A DNA stretch of 64,000 nucleotides from Cryptomeria japonica. Taxonomy: Eukaryota > Streptophyta > Pinopsida > Cupressales > Cupressaceae. This document shows positions 34,299-45,740 of this stretch, piece after piece; positions within the stretch are counted from its first letter, which is position 1; each line of letters starts with the position of its first letter. The notes below the pieces were generated by a model that did not search any database, was not told the DNA's origin, and worked only from the letters and a program-made list of their open reading frames with translations. The stretch is taken from NCBI RefSeq assembly GCF_030272615.1, contig NC_081406.1:213254997-213318996 (forward strand), written 5' to 3'. The position numbers were made by a program, and so were the translations under genes.

Positions 34299-35966
34299 TT
34301 ACTTTATAGGAGGGAGGGTAAGCACCTTTTGTTCCAATAACTTATTCATAATACTATGCAATGATTCATTCAAAGGAGTAAACTTTCTTTCTTTCTTGAA
34401 AAACTTAGAAATAGGAGGCACACCTGGTGCCGCATTCACATTGTTGTTGATGATGTTTTCATTGAATTTAATGGACTGTCTGTTCGGTTTAAACTTCCCA
34501 AATGGTTGTTGACTACTATCACCCTTATCACTCGGAGCCATAGGATTTGCTTGTTCCATTTGACTCACAGTCAGTTGATAATTGTGAAGAGTTGCACACA
34601 ATTGTTGGAAAGAAGTAAACTCAGAAAACAGAAGTTTTTCTCTAATATCTTTTTGTAAATTAGAAATAAATATTGTTTGAATATCATTGTCAGGTACTGG
34701 AAAAGAAATTTGAGCATACAAATGCTTATATCTACCAATGAAATCAGTCACTTTTTCTTTAACACCTTGTTTACAATGCATTAAATCAATCAAAGTAACT
34801 TTAGGACTTATATTGTTTTGAAATTGTTGAATGAAAGCATTTGCAAGTTGTTTGAAAGAAGTAATAGAATAAGAAGGCAACAAGCAATACCATTGTAGGG
34901 CTTTATCTCTTAGTGTTCTAGTAAACAGTTTTGCAAGCAACCTTTGGTCATAAGCAAAATTGGTACATATTGTTTGAAAGGTCTTAACATGTGTTAGAGG
35001 ATCACCCTTACCATTATAAAGCTCCAAATGTGGAATTTCAACATGTTTAGGGGGGATAGCTCAAACAATGTCAAGAGAAAGTGGGCTCGCAACATCAAAT
35101 GTGGGCACACTAAACTTAGATTGATTCATAGAGGCAATTTGTTGCTGTAAAGAAGAGACAGTTTGTGCAAGATTGTTAATGGTCGCTTCAGTCAAAGAGT
35201 TCATATTAGATGTGTTAGATTGTGATGGATGTGTTATGTTATTGAAAGAAGGTAGAGAGTAAGGTGGTGGGACACTATGATAGTTAGTCATAGGAGATGA
35301 TTGGAAAGGAGGAACACTACAAGGAGGAATGGAATGGTTAAATGAATTGCCCCCTTGCGCCAGGTTCATTTGTGGAGATATAATAGGGACACTCATTGAA
35401 GGAATGAATGAAGAAGTTGGATTGAATGAAGAGGAAGGATTGCCCCCATGACTGGTGATCATAGGAGGAATGTCTTGTATTGAAGTAGTCATTATGTTTG
35501 ATGTAAAAGTAGGTATACTAGCAATAGGAGTTGTCAAAGGAATAGAATGATTAACTTGAGTAGGAGGTTGTGTATAACCTAAGGTTTCAGCACAACTTTT
35601 CATCGACATCACATTTGAATCCACAATGTGTGCAATACCACGCAAAATATCAATTCCATTCTTATCACTTTGAACCATACGTTTTAGACCCTCAATTATT
35701 GAAAGAGCTTGACTATCGGGGTATTCTTGAGACATCCATTGTCGAAAACCATCAAATTGGTTATCCAATTTTGAAAGTTGTTCTACAGAAACCTCATGGA
35801 GAGCTTCTTCATCATTAAGAGGATTAGAGGAATTACCCATGTCCTCGTTAAAAAGGCAATTCAAATTAGGTTCCATCTCCTCAGTAATTAAACCTTGGAA
35901 AGACTTAATTCTAAGGCTTCGTCTAACGGGAATAGTGTAAGTAGGGCTTATTGTTGTAAAACTCAT
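34299..35966 (-). pseudogene. Ty3/gypsy (Tat-like) gag of element D
   Basis: N-terminal 300 residues: short basic start, acidic segment, then Pro/Ser/Asn-rich low-complexity sequence ending in a helix (LTEATINNLAQTVSSLQQQI). After one TGA at about 35058-35060 the capsid-type gag follows: LYNGKGDPLTHVKTFQTICT, RTLRDKALQWYCLLP, VTLIDLMHCKQGVKEKVTDF and the basic end. That matches the retrotransposon gag family. Apart from that stop it is open, so the break is slight. Confidence 0.85.
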
Positions 35967-37130
35967 GCACTAAAGAAAAAGAGAAGATTTTGAATTTTAG
36001 AGGTAGCAAATTTCAATAAAACCAGCCAATCTCCTAGATTTAAGCTGTTAAATGCGATCAGGACAATCTCCCAAAATTTCAGAAAAAATGTCCGGGACCA
36101 TGGCAAACGGAGTGCACACGGTCCTCGCAACTTTTTTCGAAATTTTCAGGGATGAAAGTTATGATGATTTTAAAGCTAATCTGAAAAAATTGAGTGATTT
36201 TACGATCTGTAGATAGGCCAAATTAAAGTTGCAATCTCAAAATTGAACCCTACCAAGAGTGTTGAAAAATGTAAAATTTGAATTTTGAAAAAGAGAGGGA
36301 AACTGAAATTTTGAATTTTATGATTTTAGAGGGAATACTGAAAGCAATGCAGGCTTTGAAATTTAAAAGATGACTCGATTTCATACAAAATTCAATTTTG
36401 AAAGTGGAAATCAAGGTTGTTGCAATTAAACACTTAATTTCAAAAGTTACAAATTGTAAAAATTTGAATAAAGCACTGAAATTTCGAATGAATGCCAACA
36501 CACTTTTTCAGATTTAGGACAGTAAGAAACACAATTTTGATATGAATTTCAATTTCAACAATTTTTGAATGATTAGAAGCCTCAATCCAAGCAATCGCTA
36601 GACCAACTTTGACTTTAATTTTGAAAGTGTTAAAATTGATAAAATCAGCCAAAATTCTGGATTTTAGCAGAAAAATACAGTAAGATCTAGCTCCCAAAAT
36701 TTTGGAAAAAATGTCAGGGACAATGGCGCTCAAGGTGCACACGATCCTCGCAACTTTTTTCCAAATTTTCAGGGATGAAAGATATTGTGATTTTATTGCG
36801 TAATCCAAAGTTGCAGCCGATTTGGAAGTGTTTTGATCAGTGAAATTATCAGTCAAAGGTTGAATCAAGAAGGTCTTAAAAATTAGGGTTTTGACATTTA
36901 ACCACTTAATTTTCAGAATTAAAGCACAAATATGAATTGACAATTTGCAATAGAAGGGTAGATCTGAAACCAGCATTAACAATTAAACATTTCACAAGCT
37001 TAATTACTAAAAAGAAAATTTTAGGGTTTTTATGCAATTAGCCTCTAAAATTTGCAAAAGATCAAACATGGAAATATAATTAAGAAAGCAAAATTTTCAG
37101 ATCTAACCATGAATAATCAGAATGAGGATG
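35967..37130 (-). other. 5' leader of element D
   Basis: About 1.2 kb without a gene. It contains two copies of a motif (36094-36128 and 36717-36750) that is also in both D LTRs, each followed by a CGCAACTTTTTT stretch. Confidence 0.6.
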
Positions 37131-37148
37131 TTCACGTCGGGTTCACCA
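37131..37148 (-). promoter_or_regulatory. Primer-binding site of element D
   Basis: TGGTGAACCCGACGTGAA on the - strand, three bases from the LTR end. It begins with TGG, as needed to pair with a tRNA CCA end, but I cannot name the tRNA. It is not the initiator Met site used by A, B, C and E. Confidence 0.65.
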
Positions 37149-37151
37149 AAA

Positions 37152-38329
37152 TGTAAAGCAGAAAAAATTGAACCCTAGTTGTTCTCCCCTCCCCAACTCC
37201 AAGGAGAGAGAAGGGAGAGTCACTAGGGTTGATGGTTTTCACTTAGGAGAGACTTTACATTCAAAAGAGGGGTTGAAACCCACAAGATCCAATCCCACAC
37301 AATGCAAGATTGGATTCTAAATGAGTTTCAAGGGTTGAGACATCAACGATACCCTCTTTTGTAAAGAATGTAGATAGAAAGATTGAACTAGGAATGCATG
37401 TAAAACAAGAAAGATTCACTTATAAACAGAGATAGGGATATGGGATGAAATTACGGACCTGGAATTAGTAGTAAAATGCCGAGACGGTGCTGTTCTACAA
37501 ATTTGAGCGAAAGTTGATGGGACGATGGCACCCGACGTGCACACGGTCCTCCGAAAAATCCGCGAAACGAAGGGGGATCTGTTCGTCTCTACACAACGAT
37601 TCCAGATCTTCAATTACAGTCGCGTACCTACAACCTACACACAGAAAAGAGAGGACGATTGGGGGGTTAGGGATGAGGGGTTTGCCTTTAGGTCAAACCC
37701 CAGTTTTGGAATTAACCAAGAAATGAGAATGTTGTAGATGTAAATGTTTGTAATGTAAACAAGTACTGATACCTTGTTGTAAGAATGTTTGTATTCTTAC
37801 ATGCGAAGGTGTAATGTATGTGATCTCCTCTTCAATGGTTGAATCCTTGTCTTGAATGCAACACTTAGCCTTGAATGGAGACATAGAATACTCAATTGCT
37901 TGAAGGAATGCTTGAATTCTTGAATGTTTGAATGTTTGAATATCGCTTCCGCGTCTTTGCCCACATATGTCCTCCTCCCTTTTTGAGAGAGGAAATGTAG
38001 TTTATATACTTGTCAATTAGGGTTGATAGACTGATTTTCCCGACCTTAGGCCGACTAGGAAACATTATTTCCCAAATTGCAAACTTAAAGGCCCGATGCC
38101 CAAAAGAGACCGGGCCCAAAATAGGGCCAGGGACCAGGGCGTTGGGCGCCATGGTCCCACCTCCCGGGACAGCAGGGTGCAAGGAGGGATCAGGCCAGGG
38201 TGTAGAAAAATGCAGTTTTTGGTGTTGCAAGCAGGTTTCGGGGTCTCCATTCAGGTTCAACATTGCGCCGCCATCGTGAAGACCCAAATGCAGTCGAAAT
38301 TACAAGTGTCGCAATTTTAGGACGCTACA
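37152..38329 (-). repeat. 5' LTR of element D
   Basis: 1178 bp, TG...CA ended, otherwise very similar to the 3' LTR. Confidence 0.94.
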
Positions 38330-38334
38330 AGTAT

Positions 38335-40199
38335 CTTAGAGAAGAAGAAAATCCATAATGCAGTATACTTTCTGGGAGACTTTACAAAGGATCATATTAG
38401 GATCATCTTGAGCAGAGTCCATGGTGACAAGATGTACCTAGAAAGGATGCATGATATCACACCACAGGCAATTCATGCAGCCAGACCTTAGAATGGTAAG
38501 CAAAATAGAAATTTCCAAGCTCACCAATTCAACAAGTGACTCACGAGGTATGACAGTTAATTCTATCAAGGATGATCTGGTGAAGTATGCCTGCATGGTG
38601 ATAGGCTATAGAACATTCTCAGCCAGCAGGATTAATTATGTATCTACTGCAGTGGTAAATGCTGCTTACCAGATGATTAAAGAGGATGCATCATTTGACC
38701 TATGCACCGGTATGCAAAGGCAACTCTTGTCTAACCTGAAGTCAATTAAATAGGATAATGCACTGAGATTCAAATTCAGACAACTATTGGTTGGGTTGTT
38801 CTTCTATTTCCAAGGCTTCTTTCTTGGAGTAGGAGATGTCCAATGGTCCCCTAACCAACTAGTAACCAAATAGATCAAGGAAAGAATTCAAGCTATCAGA
38901 ACTGGTTACCCTAATGTACTGATCAAATATTTTGATGAGTTCAGGAGGAAGATGAGTCAAAGGGTGAGGATCTCGGCTGATATTGTTAAGAAATATGAAG
39001 ATGAGAAAAATAAGAAAGAGGAAGAGAAGAGAAAAGAGGAAGAGGAGAAAAGGAAAGATGAAGATGAGAAAAAGCGGAAAGAGGAAGATAAGAGGAAAAA
39101 GAAAGAAGAAGAGGATAAGGAAGAAAAGAAGAAGAAGGAAGAGGAAGAAAAGAATAAGAAGGAAGAGGAAGAAAAGAAGAAGGAAGAGGAAGACAAAGAA
39201 GAGAAGAAGAGGAAGGAAGCAGAGAGGAAAAAGAAAGAAGAGGAAGACAAGGAACAAGAATAGAAGAAAGAAGCAGAGAAAAGGAAGAAGGAAGAAGCAG
39301 ACAAGGTAGCAGAAGCGATGAAGAGCACACAGATGGAGACTCTGAAGGCAACCAGGAGTCAAGCCAAACCAGTTGATATCTCCAGTCCTATCGATCTCCA
39401 GTCTACAAGTGAGTCAGAGCTTATGCAGAGCATCAAGGTTTCTCAAGAGCACCTTGAAATCATTCATAGGAAAAAGGAGCAAGACATAATTCAAGCGGCC
39501 ATAGACACCCTTACCGGTTTGATCCCCGGTACCAATCTTCCTAACACTAAATCATCACTAGCATAGCTCAAACTACTATGTACTGTAGTGGATGATTAGG
39601 TATAGAGCCTGGAAGAAGCAATTGAGGCAAATGTCAAGAAAGAGCATCAAAAGGCTCTTAACATTGCTCTGGTGAAAAAGTTGAATGAGCTCCGGTCTGA
39701 ACTTTTGAAAGACCAAAAGGATATAAGGGACGCTTTGGGTGAGGGAAACTTGCTACTAAGCAAAATCTGTCAACCCCATCTATTCTGTGATGATGTGCTA
39801 GCTCAAAAGCAAAAGCTTCAAATGGAGTTACAGTATTACTTGAGCACATTTAAGCCACCTTATGATTCCTTTGCAACTTATGGGAAAACCATTCACCGGT
39901 TCTAGATCCAGTCAACCAAAATGGAGCAAGAGATCAATACATGGTCTAGAGATTTGCAGGACCTATGACAAGTTTTACTTCCACGTTTGCAAATTCTTTA
40001 GAAGTGTTATCTGAACTTGGATGTCTTGATAGTTACGCAGGAGATGAGCATAGTTGATACCATGGAGGAATAGGTATCCCAGATGCAAACAGAGAAAGAA
40101 GTGGCCACCTCCCTACTTGAGTCCTGGTCTCTATCCATGAAACAATTTTTGCAGGACTATAAATTGGTTTTTGACAAATATTATTCCTTGTTGTCATAA
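38335..40199 (+). pseudogene. Second ORF of element C, 3' part, with Lys/Glu-rich region
   Basis: Continues the frame broken by D. It has MISHHRQFMQ... MIGYRTFSASRINYVSTAVV (38451-38753), then WSPNQLVTK, and at about 38990-39310 a long Lys/Glu repeat (KKEEEKRKEEEEKRKDEDEK style), a likely single alpha-helix. A Ser/Thr-rich part and another helical region (KKLNELRSELLKDQKDIRDA) follow, to a stop at 40197. Stops at several places and a frameshift near 38480. With the 5' part the ORF is about 700 codons. It resembles no pol domain; it may be an accessory or env-like-position protein, function unknown. Confidence 0.65.
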
Positions 40200-40532
40200 A
40201 CTTTTATTATTTTAATATCAAATGGAAACAGGGTTGTTCAATGGTACTTTGTCATTCTTGGCAAAGGGGGAGATGTACTCTATCTATTTTGGAGAAGAAT
40301 AGGGAGAAGTATCTAGCTCTAAAATTTTGATATATGTTTTGATATATGCTTTATGCTCTGATATCTCAATGTTTATGCTCTGTATGCAAAATTGCTATAC
40401 ATTGTGTTGATTAAGGGATAGTGTATAGGCTTAGGGGGAGCAATTTTGTTAATGGCATGTTTTTGTTGTAAAACACTTAGATGTCAAAATTTTGTTTTCC
40501 TAAGTGTTGCCATCAATGCCAAAGGGGGATAT
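40200..40532 (+). promoter_or_regulatory. 3' untranslated region of C with repeated polypurine tracts
   Basis: CAAAGGGGGAGATG (40263), TTAGGGGGAGC (40431) and CAAAGGGGGATAT (40520-40532) lie in series; the last adjoins the 3' LTR and is the functional position for plus-strand priming. Confidence 0.7.
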
Positions 40533-41208
40533 TGTTGGCATTTTTTATGTTTATGTTGTGATTGTCATTGATGGGCACACACTTGTATTGAGATCCCCTT
40601 TATATGTATGAGCTAGAGCTCAACTGGTATCTGTCGCAACCAGTATGTTGTATTCTACTCTTTAGACTATTGGTGATTTTGTAGAATGTGTTTCCCAGTC
40701 TGAAGCGGCATGTCAACCCCAAGCAGTTCATAGATCTCAAGTGGTACGAGGGAGCTAAGCGGCACAACACATTCTTACCAGTCTTCATTTGTCAAGCCGA
40801 CAACTGGTATTTTTTATGAACTGGTAATACTCTGTGATGAGTTACCAACCGACAATTTGTGATGAGTTACCAATCCACCCTATTGTTTGATGGTGCCGAC
40901 ACACTGACGGTGCTTTTTGTGTCGTGTTATTGAGTATGTCTAGATTCATTGAACTTAGGAAATTGTAATGTAATCCTATTGGACCGACATGAAATCGGAT
41001 TCCTTTAAAAGGACATCATGTCTGGGGTTTTAGGTTGTTGAAAAAGTGTTTATGTTGTGACTAGGGTTTAAGGTGGTTGTTGAGAGCGATCTTATCTGAG
41101 AATATCAAGTTGTAACTGAGAGAGAAATAGAGAAGACTGAAGTAATGCTGGAATGCATTAACAATGAGCTATACTGGATCTAACCAAGCAATTTTTGCTA
41201 TTAGATAG
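40533..41208 (+). repeat. 3' LTR of element C, first part
   Basis: 676 bp; interrupted by element B and continued at 47780. Confidence 0.93.
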
Positions 41209-41240
41209 TGTTAGATTTTGCCAAGATCAAGAGCTCAATG
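41209..41240 (-). repeat. 3' LTR of element B, outer part
   Basis: First 32 bp on the + strand (TGTTAGATTTTGCC...), then cut by the solo LTR. Confidence 0.9.
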
Positions 41241-42793
41241 TGTAGACACCCAAAAATGGTCAACGCTTGCGAAGTCATACTTTAACATTTGCGCATTGCC
41301 TCATTTTAGGTTTTTGCATCACATTAACATTTCTCCTATGTCACGCGCTTGATTTTTATCATTTGCGAGTATCGAGTCATTCTTCTACATTCTTCAATCA
41401 TCTCGTCCTCGAATTTGGTCTTGTCGACAACATTATCCAGTCATGATTTTGATCGATTTTATCTTGTTGCATCAATGTGCGTCCTAATTTCTCATCATTT
41501 TGGACATCGTCAATCCTAATTAGGGTTTTGTCCTCTTTTCAATCTTATCATCTGGCGATCGGTTTATCAATCTTGTCGTTTTGCGGTCGATTTGTCATCA
41601 ATCGTGGTCATTGTTCGATTTTGTCATTTTGCGATCGATTTGTCATCGATCGTGGTCATTTTCAATCTTGTCGTCGTGCAAAGTTATTTTGTCATCGATT
41701 CTTGTCCACTTGTCAATCTTGTCATTTTGCGACCGATTTGTCATCGATCGTTATCTGTCTCAATTATGTCAATTTGGATCAATTTGTCATTGTTCCTTGT
41801 CAATTGGCGCATTTTCTCAATCGAATCAAATTGTTTATCACTTTGGTCATTTATCAAATCAAATCATGATAAAGTCAATTCTAGACCTAATTGTCATTCT
41901 CGCATTGCTAATTCACCTTCTAGGGTTTTATGATTTAATCATTTAACCTAATTTGTCATTTCTTCCTCTAGGATTACTAAATTATTTATTAATCCTAAGT
42001 TTCCTCATTACAATTAAATATTCATTTAATTGGCTAATTATTCCTCTTTGTGAATTGATTAATAAATGAAAAATTATTAATTAATTCACTAAATCCTAAT
42101 TTCTAATTTCTTTCAATTTCTAATTCCTAATTTTCATCAATTTCAATTTTCTAATTTTCTAAATTTCTAAATTCTTTTCCCTCCTATTTCATCTCCTAAT
42201 TCTATGGGAATGACATTTCAATTTGTCATGAAATTGTCATAATTGATAATCAATCAATTTTGACATAGAATGTGTCATAATTTGTCATCAATTATCAATC
42301 AATCAAATTGTGCATGGAAAGTGCATAATTTGTCATATTTTGTCATATTGATTTGCAATTTCCATTTGAATTGCATCATGCCAATCTTGTCATTTATCCA
42401 ATTTCTCTATAAATTGGATGTTTTTTTCAATCAAATCCCTTGGAATCCTTCGAATCCTTGAATCGCTTCATGAATCCCGAATTTCTGTCAAACTCCTGAA
42501 TTTTTTTTGTTTCTAATACTCTTGAGATTTTTGCTTTCAATTGTGTGAGCACTTGTAGGTGAGATCCACAAACCTATTGAAGAGGAAAGAACAACAATGG
42601 AGCCGCATGGAAGGAGTATTCAATTTCACATCTGGTTTGCACAATTTTACTTTTGAATGCTTTGTTTCCATACCTCTATTGAATGTGCTTAGGATTAGGT
42701 TCATTTCAATAAGTGTTCTTTTGATTGAGTTATCATGTCTTGTGTTTTGATTGATCTACTTATCTTGTGATGAATCCTAATTTCTATGCTACA
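41241..42793 (+). mobile_element. 1553-bp solo LTR inside B's LTR
   Basis: Starts TGTAGACACC and ends GCTACA (inverted TGTAG/CTACA ends). CAATG precedes it (41236-41240) and follows it (42794-42798) as a 5-bp TSD. The TGTAGACACCCAAAA start is of the kind seen in Tat/Ogre-type gypsy LTRs, so the + orientation is assumed. No open frame of interest. It has a GTCATTTTGCGATCGATTTG-type degenerate repeat near 41570-41755 and AT-rich sequence after 41930. Confidence 0.9.
41570..41755. repeat. Degenerate repeat in solo LTR
   Basis: Three to four imperfect units of roughly 60 bp built on CTTGTCATTTTGCGATCGAT and ATTTGTCATCGATCGTGGTC. Confidence 0.7.
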
Positions 42794-42798
42794 CAATG

Positions 42799-43255
42799 AA
42801 ATGTACAAAATAGAGACATAATATGGGACAAGAATAAATTGTATTCTCATCAATAGAAAATGATCAATAATAATGATTCAATAGTTGTTCAATAGTTACA
42901 TACAATGTAGATGAGCTTGCTTATATAGGCAAGGCTAGGGATATGTGAGCACACAAACATGACATGTGGCTCAATAAGAAACAAGGGTAGGTAGGAAATA
43001 GGTGTGGGTAGGTAGGAGAAATAATATAATAGTCCACATGAGGTGGATCACCTACTGAATGTGGAGTGTAACAACAAGAGTGGAGTGTAACAACAAGATC
43101 AACACCATAAAAGGTGGAATTTCTCCTACACACACTATCCCAATGTGGCACAAACACCCAAGTGTCTCATACCCAAACTACTATGAAATGCATTATCCTA
43201 AGTAAACTTAAGTAAGTGTAATAATATCCAAGATGAATAATTATTTACACCAACA
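42799..43255 (-). repeat. 3' LTR of element B, inner part
   Basis: Completes the LTR after the solo LTR and its duplicated CAATG. It has a 21-bp local duplication (GTGGAGTGTAACAACAAGA) near 43058-43098. The purine tract (TTAAGGGGGG on -) follows at 43256. Confidence 0.92.
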
Positions 43256-43456
43256 CCCCCCCTTAAGTGCAACTTAGGGGAATGCACTTAAGTCTACAAT
43301 GCAACCAACCAATGCAAGATGGGTCCCGGCTACTAGGCCATGTTAGGTACCCATGTACAAATGCAAATGCATGCAAACCAATGCAATGAAATCTCTCACA
43401 AAGTGGGGAAAGAAAGAAAAACCCAAAAGAGAGATGAAAAACATACAAGAGAACTC

Positions 43457-44587
43457 TCATAGAAGAATGTGAGGAACAAAACCCCATGTGAGGAAAAAGT
43501 CCCCCCCATATGAGAGAAGAAGAGAAGTCAAACTGTGACCCCCCCTCAATGGAGAATCTGCACCAATGATAGAAGCTCGATGTATGAAGAAACTGCTCCA
43601 CGAATGTCGAACAACATTCCTCCCCTTAGGAAGAAACAAAACCAAAGGTCTATACATGAAGTCTCCCCAATCATGAAGGGAAGATGTATGAAGAAAACTC
43701 ATGATGAAAGGAATCTCTGAAAACTGCTCAAGTGTCCCCATGTCGATGCTGAAAGATACCCCCTCCAAAGGTGGTAAACTATGCCACACTGCTGAAAAAG
43801 GCACTCCAAGATCTAGTGGAGATGGATGTAGAACATGTCCCAAAGACTCACATGTCTCCTCAAAAAATAAAGAGACCTCCTCCAACTGTTGTACATAAGT
43901 ATCCACAATCATTTCAACCTCAAAAGAATGATCATGTAGAGAATGAACAAGAGGGTCAGAGTGTTCCCTCGCAACAATCGAAGAAGGATCACCTTCATTA
44001 AAGAGAAGATGAATGTCATCAATGATGTCTCCCAAATATGCAATGTAAGATTTCAAAAATAAACCTGCAATATCTATCAAGTAATCATCCCATGAATCTG
44101 AAGCTGGAAGATAATGAATATCTTGCTGCACTGAATCACATGAAGGCAAAACTGTCGCACTATCTGCATCATCAGGTGCAATAGGTGATGTGATATCAAT
44201 ATGAGGAGATGAAATACAAGACTCAAGAATGGGGTCACATGTGAGAATCCCCATGTTCAAGTGTCCAAAGTTCTCCTCAAAATCTGAACCATCACAATAA
44301 GTGTGATCATCATGTGTAGAATCATCAAATGTGAAATCATCATCATCAACAAAATCTAAAAAGGAGTATAACCGAGATGGATGATCAACTACCCCAGTCA
44401 CAATAATAGCTCTAGTCTCCATGTCTCTAATGAAAACTGAGTCAGGTGTGAACTCCACAACTCTCTTAGTTGCACCATGTGTGATTTGATAGATAGAAAG
44501 GAGATTGTTTGTCAAGTGGGGTACACACAACACATCATTGAAGGAGTTATCCCCAATGTCAATAGATCCTTTCCCAATCACATCCAT
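43457..44587 (-). CDS. Open C-terminal domain of B polyprotein
   Basis: 376 open residues from MDVIGKGSIDIGDNSFNDVL (protease end) through VLCVPHLTNNLLSIYQ, the acidic FVDDDDFTFDDS, then a region unique to A and B: LPASDSWDDYLIDIAGLF, IIDDIHLLFNEGDPS, SLHDHSFEVEMIVDTYVQQL, LGVPFSAVWHSLPPLEGVSF, FIMSF and IHRASIIGADSPLRGG, ending in SYGGDFFLTWGFVPHILL. About 270 residues after the protease have no similarity I know. Its first Met is not the original start; the polyprotein began at 45740. It matches A closely, and A's stops lie in it. Confidence 0.7.
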   Translation of the reverse strand: MDVIGKGSIDIGDNSFNDVLCVPHLTNNLLSIYQITHGATKRVVEFTPDSVFIRDMETRAIIVTGVVDHPSRLYSFLDFVDDDDFTFDDSTHDDHTYCDGSDFEENFGHLNMGILTCDPILESCISSPHIDITSPIAPDDADSATVLPSCDSVQQDIHYLPASDSWDDYLIDIAGLFLKSYIAYLGDIIDDIHLLFNEGDPSSIVAREHSDPLVHSLHDHSFEVEMIVDTYVQQLEEVSLFFEETCESLGHVLHPSPLDLGVPFSAVWHSLPPLEGVSFSIDMGTLEQFSEIPFIMSFLHTSSLHDWGDFMYRPLVLFLPKGRNVVRHSWSSFFIHRASIIGADSPLRGGHSLTSLLLSYGGDFFLTWGFVPHILL

Positions 44588-45740
44588 GTATGTATGTATG
44601 ATTGCCCATCAAAATCTATGGCATGGTGCAAGGCTCAAATGTAGAGAACATAGACTGCGAAGATGCCATATGATGAGAAGCCCCTGAATCTAGAAGCCAT
44701 CTCTCTGAATTATGACTAGTAGTAGCACATAGAGCTTTTCCTTTTCTTGTTCCAAAAGAGTGAGTCTTTCCACTTGTAGAAGCCATGAATGCTTGGCCTT
44801 TTCCTTTTGAATGTGAGGAAATGGAAGTTGATGAATCATCCTTCTTGTAGACTTTAGGCAAATCAATGTTATGCTTTTTGATGATATGTGTGAGCTCATC
44901 AATCTTCGTAGAATGGCAATGATGCTCCTCATGACCAATCTTTTTACAATAAGCACAAGTAGGTCTCTCTCTCTTTGGTGAATTATCTCTCTTGGAAGAG
45001 AATGAATCTCCTTGTTTTGGAGAAGATGGTGCTTTGTCTTTAGGCTTTGATTGCCATTTCTTCTTGTTTGAGTTGTCCTTTCCTTGATTTCCTTTGTTTC
45101 CTTGATTTTCCACTAGTGCTTGAGACTTAGAAGCCTTAAGAATTCCCATGCTTATCAACTTAGTTTGTTCCATCATCAACATTTCATTGAAATCATCAAA
45201 TGTAGGCATTGTGTAGCTTGAACCCATTGTCATCCTATGGGTTTGGAAACTAGAAACAAATGCTGCATATTCTTGTGGAAGCTTGCCTATCAAATTGAAT
45301 ATCAATTGAGTATCCTTCTTATCAATGCCACAATCTTTGAGTTGTGCCCTCAACTCATTTGCCTTAGTGACATAATCTTGTATAGTATCAAAGTTCTTAG
45401 GATCTAACATGGTGAGATCACTATCAATTTGATATCCCCTAATCTCATCAACTTGACCATACAAGTCTTGAAACTTTTTCCAAGCATCCTTGATTAGAGT
45501 ACATTTCTCAATATGAAAAATGAGATCCTTTGATACATACTTTCTTAAGGTACCAATTGCCATGATATTTTTAGTGAGCCAATCTAAGTGACCAACTGGA
45601 TCAGCCTTAGGATCAGCTGGAGCAACAATAGTTCCATCAATGTAATGAGTGAGTCCTTTTTCCATAAGTTTACTCCATGCATCAACTTTTCAAGTAGCAT
45701 AGTTATGTGGAGTTAAGAGAGGAAACTTAGAAGAACCCAT
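44588..45740 (-). pseudogene. Copia-type gag-protease (element B)
   Basis: Homologous start MGSSKFPLL at 45740, but Trp of the YATWK motif is a TGA stop, so the open part begins at 45665. Capsid, basic linker with NQGNKGNQGKDN, knuckle CAYCKKIGHEEHHC and protease LLDSGASHHM are all present. CAG after CTMP is TAG, and a TATG slippage duplication near 44586-44600 shifts the frame into the downstream ORF. Otherwise it is very close to A. Confidence 0.85.

Larger units (their letters stand above)
30557..38329 (-). mobile_element. Element D: Tat-like non-autonomous element (gag-protease only)
   Basis: LTRs of 1230 and 1178 bp, TSD AGTAT at 30552-30556 and 38330-38334, purine tract next to the left (3') LTR and a primer site next to the right (5') LTR. 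A single - strand frame of about 1140 codons encodes gag, a knuckle-like motif, a protease fold and a tail, with no RT, RNase H or integrase. Gag and protease resemble Ty3/gypsy Tat elements. It inserted into the second ORF of element C. Confidence 0.94.

Noticed and set aside
38859..39362. Leu/Phe- and Ser-rich membrane-like ORFs on the - strand
   Set aside because: Antisense of the Lys/Glu-rich region of C's second ORF.
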